From Lentisphaerae bacterium GWF2_45_14 (GTDB taxonomy: Bacteria; Verrucomicrobiota; Lentisphaeria; Victivallales; GWF2-45-14), in assembly GCA_001804785.1 (NCBI GenBank), contig MHBG01000059.1:1-64000 (forward strand): a stretch of DNA of 64,000 bases. Reading direction: 5' to 3'. The notes beneath the pieces are model-generated. The model searched no databases. It had not been told where the DNA came from and was given only the letters and a program-made list of their open reading frames with translations. Shown piece after piece: positions 19,307 through 27,075 of the stretch. The translations under genes and the position numbers were made by a program. Every line of letters begins with the position of its first letter. The first letter of the stretch is position 1.

Positions 19307-21289
19307 ATGAGAAAGCCACACAGAATTGGTCTAGTAATGTCGTGTCTGTTGGGATTGCTTGTGTCATGCGCCTCGCAACAGGGGGAAGGGAAGAAAAAAG
19401 TGGAATCGTGGATTCACTTGCATCCAAACGGCTTGAAATCACAATTTGAAGAATTCAAGGAATTTGGGAGACGTTCAAAAGAAGCTGGCTATACCACAAT
19501 CATGATCAGGTTTACAAATCCCCGGGGCTACGACAAAGCCGCCGCAAAGGAATTGATTAAATATTATAAAAATGATTTGGGACTGAAAGTAATTCCGGAA
19601 TTTAAACTCCTCGGGAAAAGCCAGAAAACTTATGGCGCAAAATTTGTCAAAGATCACCCGGATCTGTTTGTAGGTCAGGTTATTGATCCTTACGCAAAAT
19701 ATGAGGGGAAGCCCGCATTTGATTCGTTGATTATTCCTATGGTCGATGAGCATATCAAGTTGTTTGACAACCCTGAGTACTTTATGCTAGGCTGGGATGA
19801 ATACGATACCGACAATATCAAAAAAATAGCGGACAGAAATGGCAAGACTATCAGCGAAGTGTGGGCGGGAACGCTCAATCGGGTAAACGATTATTTGCTT
19901 TCCAAAAATATAACTCCCATAATTTTTGGCGACCAGCTCATTTCAAAACAGCTGGCAAAAGAAGGCAATCCAGCCGGTTATCCCGCGGACAAACGCTTTG
20001 AGAATTATTCAGCCATGCATGGAATATATCCGCCCCAGAGCAAAACTGACATGATAGAGTTTGTAAAAGACATCAAAAACAGGGACAAAATTATCATGGC
20101 CGACTGGCATTATGAAAATGAAAAAGAATATCCTTCAATCGACTATTTTAAGTGGCTGGGATTTAAAGAAGTCATTCCGGTCACTTGGGGCAACGATGGA
20201 AATATGAAATATTTCAGCAAATATGCCGCCGACAAAGGATCAACAAAAATGATGGCTTCTGTCTGGCATTATTCTTATCATCCCGCGGTGCGCCATTTGC
20301 TTTGGCCAACTGTGGACAACAGCATTATATATTTTAACAATCCCGACATGGAAATTCCGGCTAGACCCAAGGTAAGCGCTTTAAAAGACGGCAAGCCTAT
20401 AGTCTCCGCAAAACCCGGAGAGACTATAACATTGAACATGTCGCCAGCCGGAGAGAATGTTGAATTTGAAGTATATCCGGCTCATAAGATGTTGAGAGAA
20501 GATGTCATTACAGTAAAAGGGAATGAATGGAAGATTCCCGAAAATGCAAAGGAGGGGCTTTGGACAGTACAGGGATATTCCAAGCGCAAAGACGGCTATC
20601 TCTTGCATGGAATGATTGAAGCTGGATTGCTCATTGACCCAACGCCTTTTGCTGTTAAACGTGAAAAAGGCTCTTTTATCAGCTCTGATTTTTCTAAATG
20701 CGTAAGCTTTGGAGAGAAGAATGAATATGTATTGCTGAATGGAGACAGCGAAACAAACTTTGGAATAATCGAAGACAATGCCTCTATTGAGAATGGAGCG
20801 TTTCTCTGCAAACAGGGAGGAATGCTTGCGGGGCGTTCCAACTCTGATTCTGATGCGATGAGCAAGGATAAAACCGTGATGGTCGAGTTTATGATCGATA
20901 AATTCCCGGGCGAGGAACAGGAATGGGCTGGAATACTGACATGGGGACATTATGGCTACGGGTTCAGGGTAATACTCTGGCATAAAAAACTGTACGCGCA
21001 GATATTCGGAGATGGAAACGAAAAAGTCTATCTCATAAGCAAAGGAAATCTTGAAGAAGGCAAAAAATACCTTGCTGTATTCAATATGAACGACAAAGAA
21101 GCGACATTGTATTTGAACGGCGTTGAGCAGGCAAAAGAATTAACTTCTTTTCAAAGTGAAATACCGGTGACAAATCCTCTTTCTGTTGGCTGTTCTTTCG
21201 AGGGCAAACTCCGGAAATGTTTTAACGGAAAGATTTACCGTTTCGCTATCTGGAACAAATTCGTAGACGAAAAAACAGCAGGCAGATAA
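19307..21289 (+). CDS. Lipoprotein glycoside hydrolase (GH20-like barrel plus LamG domain)
   Basis: A 660-residue secreted lipoprotein. The signal peptide ends in the lipobox LVSC (Cys21). Residues about 33-350 look like a TIM barrel of the beta-hexosaminidase (GH20) type, with an Asp164-Glu165 pair in FMLGWDEYD at the place of the catalytic D-E. Residues about 370-440 form a small beta domain, and about 480-655 a concanavalin/LamG fold ending NGKIYRFAIWNK. It lies 21 bp after the pseudopilin-like gene. The GH20 assignment is by motif and fold pattern only; a related barrel without that activity is possible. Confidence 0.65.
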   Translation: MRKPHRIGLVMSCLLGLLVSCASQQGEGKKKVESWIHLHPNGLKSQFEEFKEFGRRSKEAGYTTIMIRFTNPRGYDKAAAKELIKYYKNDLGLKVIPEFKLLGKSQKTYGAKFVKDHPDLFVGQVIDPYAKYEGKPAFDSLIIPMVDEHIKLFDNPEYFMLGWDEYDTDNIKKIADRNGKTISEVWAGTLNRVNDYLLSKNITPIIFGDQLISKQLAKEGNPAGYPADKRFENYSAMHGIYPPQSKTDMIEFVKDIKNRDKIIMADWHYENEKEYPSIDYFKWLGFKEVIPVTWGNDGNMKYFSKYAADKGSTKMMASVWHYSYHPAVRHLLWPTVDNSIIYFNNPDMEIPARPKVSALKDGKPIVSAKPGETITLNMSPAGENVEFEVYPAHKMLREDVITVKGNEWKIPENAKEGLWTVQGYSKRKDGYLLHGMIEAGLLIDPTPFAVKREKGSFISSDFSKCVSFGEKNEYVLLNGDSETNFGIIEDNASIENGAFLCKQGGMLAGRSNSDSDAMSKDKTVMVEFMIDKFPGEEQEWAGILTWGHYGYGFRVILWHKKLYAQIFGDGNEKVYLISKGNLEEGKKYLAVFNMNDKEATLYLNGVEQAKELTSFQSEIPVTNPLSVGCSFEGKLRKCFNGKIYRFAIWNKFVDEKTAGR

Positions 21290-21290
21290 A

Positions 21291-21353
21291 ATGGTGTCTG
21301 TTAAAAAGTCAATGCGTTTTACTCTTGTCGAATTGTGTGCGCGGGAAATTTGA
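21291..21353 (+). pseudogene. Decayed prepilin-type N-terminus (truncated H-X9-DG family gene)
   Basis: Starting 1 bp after the glycosidase stop, a 20-codon frame reads a basic leader then MRFTLVEL, the canonical prepilin motif, but then breaks: the next codons are Cys-Ala-Arg-Glu-Ile and a stop instead of the hydrophobic helix. It appears to be the 5' remnant of a second pseudopilin-like gene whose body was deleted. The following 200 bp show no continuation in any frame that I recognise. Confidence 0.65.
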
Positions 21354-21549
21354 AACTGTGCGCTTTGCGCTTCGTAAACGAGAACTGTTTGTATATTAAA
21401 ATCGTCTAAAAAACTAATATTCACGCAGGAACTCGTTCACAATGCATTATAATACAATCTTTCGGCAGTTATTCAATTTTTAGCCCCGACATCGTTTTGA
21501 AAAAGCAATGCAGGATTCAAGATTGCGCTGATTCCGGATTAAAAATTTC

Positions 21550-21563
21550 TTTAAACGTTTAAA
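21550..21563. promoter_or_regulatory. LacI-type operator O1
   Basis: TTTAAACGTTTAAA is a perfect 14-bp palindrome with the central CG typical of LacI/GalR operators. It lies 7 bp upstream of the -35 box of the second LacI gene. The same half-site recurs at 21606 and 22647. Confidence 0.8.
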
Positions 21564-21569
21564 AAAATC

Positions 21570-21598
21570 TTGACATTTTCCCGGAAGAGTATTAGAAT
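21570..21598 (+). promoter_or_regulatory. Sigma70 promoter of the second LacI gene
   Basis: A perfect TTGACA (21570-21575) and TAGAAT (21593-21598) are spaced by 17 bp. The promoter is bracketed by operators O1 upstream and O2 at the expected start site, an arrangement that fits repression by looping or direct block. Confidence 0.78.
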
Positions 21599-21605
21599 AT
21601 AATTA

Positions 21606-21620
21606 TTCAAACGTTTTAAA
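21606..21620. promoter_or_regulatory. LacI-type operator O2
   Basis: TTCAAACGTTTTAAA contains the AAACGTTT core with one mismatch between the half-sites. It covers the predicted transcription start and ends 10 bp before the regulator's ATG, so binding should block its own gene. Confidence 0.72.
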
Positions 21621-21630
21621 AGGGTCGGAA

Positions 21631-22617
21631 ATGGCAGCGATAACCATAAAATCACTTGCGGAAATGGCCGGGGTCTCATACGCCACGGTCAGCCTGGCCC
21701 TTAACGACGACCCGAGAGTGGCAGAGAAGACAAAGAACAAAATACAGAAACTTGCCAAGGAACTTAATTATGTACCGAACAATTTCGGGAGGGCGCTCCA
21801 GTCGAACAAAAGCCGTCTCGTTGGATATCTCATCCCGAACATAACCGGTTCATTTCTAGTGGATATTCTTCAGGGGATAGGCTCGGCAGCTACCAGAAGA
21901 AATTACGGGCTTCTAGTCGCGATTGCCGATATCGATTCAAAAATGGAAGAGCAGATTGAACTCTTCAGGGAGAAAAGGGTTGACGGCATAATAGCGTCGT
22001 GTTCATCGGATAATCTTATGAAAAGGCTCTCTGAACTGGGGAGAAATGGAATTCCGACGGTACTGGCCTCAAGCGAAAACGCTAAAAAAAGTTTTCCTCT
22101 CGTTCTCACCGATAACGTGGAAGGCGGAAGGATAGCCGCGGAACACCTGATAGGCTACGGACACAGAAAAATCCTCTATGCCTTTTCGAGCGACACGAAA
22201 GATTCTTCCAAATATGACCGACTTCAGGGGGTCAGAAAAGCGTTGAGAGCACATCATATGCCCGACGCGATGACTGTGTCCTCAACAGAAGAACTTTTTC
22301 GCGTACTTTCAGGAAGGGAGCGGCCCACGGGAATAGTCTGTTATTCGGATTATGAGGCGGCTATCGTGCAGTCCGTGGCGCGAAAGGCCGGATTGAGAGT
22401 TCCGCAGGACGTCTCAATAACAGGCTTTGACGACTCGAGAACGGCGTCACTTCCCGAATATAATCTGACGACCGTCGCACAGGCAAAGACACAAATAGGC
22501 GAAATAGCCTTTGAAATGCTTCTGCGGCGAATTAACGGTGAGCAGGTCGAAAGCGTGCGGCTCAAGCCAGAAATAGTCATAAGAGGAAGCACTACCAGAA
22601 TAAAAAAAGCAGTTTAA
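21631..22617 (+). CDS. LacI-family transcriptional regulator
   Basis: A 328-residue regulator. The helix-turn-helix is ITIKSLAEMAGVSYATVSLA (residues 4-23), followed by the hinge segment LNYVPNNFGRALQ, whose residues normally intercalate at the central CG of the operator. The ligand domain carries GVRKALRAH and SITGFDD. Operators with the AAACGTTT core lie on both sides of its promoter and again before the next gene, so it very probably represses itself and the three oxidoreductase genes downstream. The effector is unknown, likely a sugar or polyol. Confidence 0.93.
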   Translation: MAAITIKSLAEMAGVSYATVSLALNDDPRVAEKTKNKIQKLAKELNYVPNNFGRALQSNKSRLVGYLIPNITGSFLVDILQGIGSAATRRNYGLLVAIADIDSKMEEQIELFREKRVDGIIASCSSDNLMKRLSELGRNGIPTVLASSENAKKSFPLVLTDNVEGGRIAAEHLIGYGHRKILYAFSSDTKDSSKYDRLQGVRKALRAHHMPDAMTVSSTEELFRVLSGRERPTGIVCYSDYEAAIVQSVARKAGLRVPQDVSITGFDDSRTASLPEYNLTTVAQAKTQIGEIAFEMLLRRINGEQVESVRLKPEIVIRGSTTRIKKAV

Positions 22618-22620
22618 ATA

Positions 22621-22649
22621 AAAGACCGGATAGAAAAAGGCCGGTTTTT
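22621..22649 (+). terminator. Rho-independent terminator after the second LacI gene
   Basis: AAAGACCGG pairs with CCGGTTTTT across an 11-nt A-rich loop and runs into a T stretch. It separates the regulator's transcript from the oxidoreductase genes, which have their own operator just after it. Confidence 0.6.
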
Positions 22650-22662
22650 AAAACGTTTAAAA
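22647..22662. promoter_or_regulatory. LacI-type operator O3 before the oxidoreductase operon
   Basis: TTTAAAACGTTTAAAA has the same core as O1 and O2 with one mismatch in the outer bases. It lies 23 bp before the start codon of the first oxidoreductase and partly overlaps the T-tract of the terminator. Confidence 0.72.
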
Positions 22663-22684
22663 AAACAAAAACGGAGATTTAAAG

Positions 22685-23629
22685 ATGAGCTCAATGAGAA
22701 TCGGAATCATCGGATGCGGAGGAATTGCGAAGTCACACGCCGCCGGCTACAAGGCAAACAATGCGGAAATATGCGCCGTAACTGACCTCAACAAAGATGC
22801 CGCCGAGGCAATGGCAAAGGAAACAGGCGCTCAGGTTTTCGCCGACTTCAAAAGCCTGATCGATTCCGGAAAAATCGACGCTGTCAGCATCTGCACTCCG
22901 CCGATTGCCCATGAAGAAGCCGCAGTTTACGCGCTTTCCAAAGGCATACATGTTCTTCTGGAAAAACCGCAGGCGCATTCGATCGAAGCCGCAAAGAGGA
23001 TTAATGAGGCAGTCGCTAAATCCAAGGCGATACTGATGATGGCTTTCCGCCACAGATTCGTCCCCGCGAATGCCAAGATGAAGGAAATGATTGACTCAGG
23101 CAAGATAGGCAAAGTCGTTTTCTTCCATAACACCTTCTGCGGGCCGGCATTTCATATGAAGGACAAATGGTTCACAAAAAAAGCAATATCGGGCGGCGGC
23201 TGTATGCTCGATACCAGCAGTCATTCGGTTGACCTTTTCCGCTTCCTCGTAGGTGAAATCGCCGAGCAGAAAGCCGTGATGTTCAAGCATTTTGAAAATA
23301 CGGACGTCGAAGATGCGGCAATCCTTTCAGTAAAGGCGGAAAATGGTGCGATTGGCGCATTCACATCTACATTCGTAGCCGGGGACGGCATCGCCTATAT
23401 AGACATAGTCGGCCAGGACGGCAGGCTCTATTTCGACTATCTCAAAGCCGATGAACTTAAATACAAGAAGCGTGGCGACAAGGACTGGGAAGTAATAAAG
23501 GTTGGAACAGGCGGGGGATTCAATGAGCAGATATCCCATTTTCTCAAGGCAGCCGCAGGCACCGAAAAACTCACGATAACAGCCTATGACGGACTGCGCG
23601 ATATCGAAGTAATACAGTCGAACTACTAA
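22685..23629 (+). CDS. Gfo/Idh/MocA family oxidoreductase
   Basis: A 314-residue NAD(P)-dependent sugar or polyol dehydrogenase. The Rossmann motif GIIGCGGIAKSH is at residues 7-18 and the family's EKP motif in VLLEKPQAHS at about 99; the second half is the alpha/beta substrate domain with DTSSHSVDLFRFL holding the catalytic His region. GGAG precedes the ATG. It is the first of three adjacent family members behind operator O3. The substrate cannot be named. Confidence 0.9.
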   Translation: MSSMRIGIIGCGGIAKSHAAGYKANNAEICAVTDLNKDAAEAMAKETGAQVFADFKSLIDSGKIDAVSICTPPIAHEEAAVYALSKGIHVLLEKPQAHSIEAAKRINEAVAKSKAILMMAFRHRFVPANAKMKEMIDSGKIGKVVFFHNTFCGPAFHMKDKWFTKKAISGGGCMLDTSSHSVDLFRFLVGEIAEQKAVMFKHFENTDVEDAAILSVKAENGAIGAFTSTFVAGDGIAYIDIVGQDGRLYFDYLKADELKYKKRGDKDWEVIKVGTGGGFNEQISHFLKAAAGTEKLTITAYDGLRDIEVIQSNY

Positions 23630-23656
23630 TTCAATTAACAATTAAGGAATCATAAA

Positions 23657-24514
23657 ATGAGCAAGAAAAAAGTCGGATTCATAGATTTTTATATAGACGA
23701 ATGGCATGCGAACAATTATCCCAAGTGGTTCAAGGAATCAAGCATGAGCGATAAATTCGAAGTCGCTCTCGCCTGGGAAGAGGCCCCGAAAGAGGGTCTG
23801 AGATCCCTTGAAAAGTGGTGCAAGGAAATGGAAATAGCCCCCGCAAAAAACGTTGAGCAGATAATAGAGGAATGCGACGCTATTTGCGTACTCGCCCCCA
23901 GCAATCCGGAAGTGCATGAACGCCTTGCCGATCTTCCGCTCAGAAGCGGGAAACCCGTTTATCTCGACAAGCCATTCGCCCCAGACAAGGCGACTGCGCT
24001 GCGCCTCTTCGAAAAAGCGGAAAATAATAAAACCCCTCTGATGTCGTCTTCCGCACTACGTTGGGGGTCAGCCCTCCAGAATGCTCTCAACGAAAAATTC
24101 GAGGAAAACAAGCCGTCATTCGTCGGTGCCCGCGGTTCCGGCAGATCGTTCTGGGAATACAGTATTCATCAAGTGGAGATGATCACAACATTGATGGGAA
24201 CGGGAGCGAAACGCGTCATGCAGTCAGGGAATTCTACCACTTTCCACATGATAATCGAGTACAACGACGAAAGACGTGCCTGCATGACTCTCATGGACGG
24301 ACAAGGCTTCCAGATATCCGCCTCCAACGGCAAAGAATCGGTCGTCATCAACGAGATGAGCGATTTCTTTCCGAACCTTATCGAAAATATGCTCAAGTTT
24401 TTCGAAACAGAAGTCTCCCCGATAGACAAAAGGGAAACCATTGAAATAGCTTCCATAGTTGCGACAGGCATCAAGGCACTTGAAAAGCCTTTCACATGGT
24501 TCAATATTGATTGA
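23657..24514 (+). CDS. Divergent Gfo/Idh/MocA-like oxidoreductase
   Basis: A 285-residue member that departs from the family pattern. The N-terminus (KVGFIDFYIDEWHANN) lacks the glycine-rich GxGxxG dinucleotide motif, and the usual EKP is DKP in VYLDKPFAPDK at about 105. The C-terminal domain is short, with EYSIHQVEMI where the catalytic His helix should be. It could bind cofactor differently or be a non-catalytic partner of its neighbours. It starts 27 bp after the first and ends 25 bp before the third oxidoreductase, so all three form one operon. Confidence 0.75.
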   Translation: MSKKKVGFIDFYIDEWHANNYPKWFKESSMSDKFEVALAWEEAPKEGLRSLEKWCKEMEIAPAKNVEQIIEECDAICVLAPSNPEVHERLADLPLRSGKPVYLDKPFAPDKATALRLFEKAENNKTPLMSSSALRWGSALQNALNEKFEENKPSFVGARGSGRSFWEYSIHQVEMITTLMGTGAKRVMQSGNSTTFHMIIEYNDERRACMTLMDGQGFQISASNGKESVVINEMSDFFPNLIENMLKFFETEVSPIDKRETIEIASIVATGIKALEKPFTWFNID

Positions 24515-24539
24515 TTTTAAACGAATGGAGAGCATTACA

Positions 24540-25607
24540 ATGGAAAAGATACGGGTATTAGTAGCAGGCTGCGGCAACATGGGGTCATCCCATGCCCGCG
24601 CCTACCACAGGATGAAAAATGACTTCGAAATTGTCGGAATCGTCGATAAATTTCCGGAGAACCGCGAAAAGCTGTCCAAAGCCCTCGACGGATTAAAGGA
24701 GTTTGATGATTTTGATAAAGCGCTCGCCGAAACAAAGCCTGACGCCGTTTCGATAAATACATATCCCGACTCGCATGCGGCACTGACGAAGAAGGCCTTT
24801 GAGGCCGGATGCCACGTATTCTGCGAAAAGCCGATAGCGACAAACGCCGCCGATGCCGAAGAAATCGCGGCGCTCGCAAAAAAATACGGCAGAAAGCTTG
24901 TGATCGGCTACATCCTGCGCCATCACCCGTCGTGGAAAAAATTTGTGGAAGTTGCGCACACGCTTGGCAAACCGCTAGTCATGAGAATGAACCTCAACCA
25001 GCAGAGCAAAGGCGCTATGTGGGCGACACACAAAAATCTCATGAACGCCATCTCCCCTATAGTTGATTGCGGAGTACATTATGTTGATATGATGTGTCTT
25101 ATGACAAAATCAAAACCTGTCCGGGTCCAGGCGATGGGCGCAAGGCTTTCCAACGAAATCAAGGAAGACATGTATAACTACGGACAGCTTCAGGTTTTCT
25201 TTGAAGACGGCTCCGTAGGATGGTATGAGGCCGGCTGGGGCCCGATGATGAGCGAAACCGCCTATTTCGTGAAGGATGTCGTCGGACCGAACGGCTGCGT
25301 GACGATAGTTTCGCCCGAGACCGCGCCGTCGTCGGACAATATCGATTCGCACACCAAGACGAACAAGCTGCGCGTTCATCACGCCGAGCTTGACAAGGAC
25401 GGCTCTTTCGTCAGAAAAGACGATATCATCAACATGGCCGAAGAACCGGTTCATGATGATCTCTGCTGTTTTGAGCAGGCGTATTTCTTAAAGGCCATTC
25501 GTGAAAACATGGATCTCTCAGAACATGTTTTTGACGCTGTAAACAGCCTCAAAATAGTGCTTGCCGCCGATCAGTCGGTGCGTGAAAGAAAAGCAATAGA
25601 TCTTTGA
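24540..25607 (+). CDS. Gfo/Idh/MocA family oxidoreductase
   Basis: A 355-residue NAD(P)-dependent oxidoreductase. The Rossmann motif VAGCGNMGSSHARAY is at the N-terminus and the EKP motif in VFCEKPIATNA. The substrate domain has PIVDCGVHYVDMM with the catalytic His. The ATG at 24540 has GGAG nine bases upstream and puts the Rossmann strand at the very start, so the longer frames further upstream are rejected. It is the last gene of the operon, ended by a strong terminator. Confidence 0.9.
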   Translation: MEKIRVLVAGCGNMGSSHARAYHRMKNDFEIVGIVDKFPENREKLSKALDGLKEFDDFDKALAETKPDAVSINTYPDSHAALTKKAFEAGCHVFCEKPIATNAADAEEIAALAKKYGRKLVIGYILRHHPSWKKFVEVAHTLGKPLVMRMNLNQQSKGAMWATHKNLMNAISPIVDCGVHYVDMMCLMTKSKPVRVQAMGARLSNEIKEDMYNYGQLQVFFEDGSVGWYEAGWGPMMSETAYFVKDVVGPNGCVTIVSPETAPSSDNIDSHTKTNKLRVHHAELDKDGSFVRKDDIINMAEEPVHDDLCCFEQAYFLKAIRENMDLSEHVFDAVNSLKIVLAADQSVRERKAIDL

Positions 25608-25618
25608 TGATTAATATT

Positions 25619-25650
25619 AAAAAGGCAGCCTTTATACGGGCTGCCTTTTT
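25619..25650. terminator. Bidirectional rho-independent terminator
   Basis: AAAAAGGCAGCC pairs with GGCTGCCTTTTT around an 8-nt loop. It has A- and T-runs on both sides and serves both the oxidoreductase operon and the convergent CBM9-like gene. Confidence 0.9.
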
Positions 25651-25673
25651 AATTTCCGTCTTTCAATAAAAAT

Positions 25674-26495
25674 CTATTTTATGAAATCCGGTTCGAATTC
25701 TATAAGCGCATACTCTTCGCAGAGATGATAGTTTCCCTTTGAAAGCTGGGGAAAACTACTAAGTTCCTGTGAAGGAAAATAACGGTTGTAATTATAACGC
25801 GATACAAGGATTTTCCATTTTGAGCCGGGACCGAATTTTTCACCTCTTGAGGTAAGGGCCTTTATAGGAACGGCCATTTCGGCGGTCCAGCCTTTGTCCT
25901 TATCTTCCCACACGTTCACAGTTCCTTCGCAAACTGCACCCGTTTTCTGTTCTTCTATTGGATGCAGGTCAGCCTCCGGAAATATTTTGCAGCCGGCTCC
26001 CGGGAAAAAGAGGGCTGTCTTTTTACCGTTGGGGGCGGCGTAAAGTTCCCAATACCAGGTTTCGTTATCATTATTTTCCGGCTTGAGAAAGACCTCGAGA
26101 ACGTCGCCTGCTTTGTAATAATGCTGCTGATCTCCTTCTCCATAACAATAAAGATCACTGTCAGTCATCTCAGCGGAAATGTAGATAAAATCTTTATCCC
26201 AGGCGATTCTTACCTTGGCGCCTTCTTTTACGGTCTTATCTCTTTTTTTGTTGAGATATTCGGGAAGTGATGAACTGCTGGTATCGACAGGAAGCGACAT
26301 ATCATAGACAATGGCGTTTTTCCAGACTTCGTCGTCTAGTTTGCCGTCGACAACAACAGGCTTCGAGGCAAAGGCCGCCTTCATCGGTCTGTCCTTAAAT
26401 TTTGCACCGTCCTCCTCCTGTGCGGATGATGTAAAAGCGAGCGCGGTTACGACACAGAATGCCAGTGCTAGTGATTTTGTCCCTGATAACTTCAT
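25674..26495 (-). CDS. Secreted CBM9-like carbohydrate-binding protein
   Basis: A 273-residue exported protein. The first 26 residues are a Sec signal peptide (hydrophobic core after Lys, ending SSAQ). The remainder is one domain of the CBM9/DUF1083 type, with KPVVVDGKLDDEVWKNA at its start and a pattern of Trp and Tyr that would line a sugar-binding face. No catalytic motif is seen. It may bind the sugar used by neighbouring operons; this is inference. Confidence 0.8.
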   Translation of the reverse strand: MKLSGTKSLALAFCVVTALAFTSSAQEEDGAKFKDRPMKAAFASKPVVVDGKLDDEVWKNAIVYDMSLPVDTSSSSLPEYLNKKRDKTVKEGAKVRIAWDKDFIYISAEMTDSDLYCYGEGDQQHYYKAGDVLEVFLKPENNDNETWYWELYAAPNGKKTALFFPGAGCKIFPEADLHPIEEQKTGAVCEGTVNVWEDKDKGWTAEMAVPIKALTSRGEKFGPGSKWKILVSRYNYNRYFPSQELSSFPQLSKGNYHLCEEYALIEFEPDFIK

Positions 26496-26582
26496 CCATG
26501 TCTCCTCATTAATTTATATATTCCGGACTTATTTTACGGGTTTATTTCTATTCCAAACCTGTAAGATTTTGTGTGTGGTTCG

Positions 26583-26948
26583 TTATTCTCCGGAGCAAAG
26601 GTGGAACGGATTGCCTTCGGGGTCGCAGAAAACATAGGTTTTGAACCCGACGCGCTGCTCCTCACCCGGCACGGAAAATGTTTCGTAACCATATTCCTTA
26701 AGCCTGGAAATGACTTCATTCACGTTTCCCACCTTATACATCCAGGATGTTCTTCCTGTGCTTTCTGGCACCTTTTCGCCTTCCTCCTTCTTCTCAAGGA
26801 AAAGCGAAAAATCGCCGGGAAGCCGGAACTCGACCCAGAAATTGCTGTCCATGACAGGTTCTCCGAGTTTCAGAATATCCCTGTAGAATGAACGTGTCAT
26901 TTCAAGGTTTTCAACTTTTATCACGACGCTGAAAAGTTTTTTTTCCAT
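26583..26948 (-). CDS. VOC-superfamily (glyoxalase-like) protein
   Basis: A 121-residue protein with the paired beta-alpha-beta-beta-beta fold of the vicinal oxygen chelate superfamily: LFSVVIKVENLEMTRSFYRD opens the first module and VNEVISRLKEYG with FCDPEGNPFHL closes the second. The C-terminal Glu-Gly-Asn-Pro-Phe is typical. The metal ligands and reaction cannot be assigned. It stands alone between the CBM9-like gene and divergent purB. Confidence 0.82.
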   Translation of the reverse strand: MEKKLFSVVIKVENLEMTRSFYRDILKLGEPVMDSNFWVEFRLPGDFSLFLEKKEEGEKVPESTGRTSWMYKVGNVNEVISRLKEYGYETFSVPGEEQRVGFKTYVFCDPEGNPFHLCSGE

Positions 26949-27075
26949 ATAAAATCCGTGCGGAAAGCTTTTGCTGTTTTACTATTGAAAATCCCGTTGT
27001 AGAATAAACCCTTGTTAAATATAAAATTCAATACGTAAAATTCAAATAGTAGTAATTTTTTGGAGGAAAAGGCGA

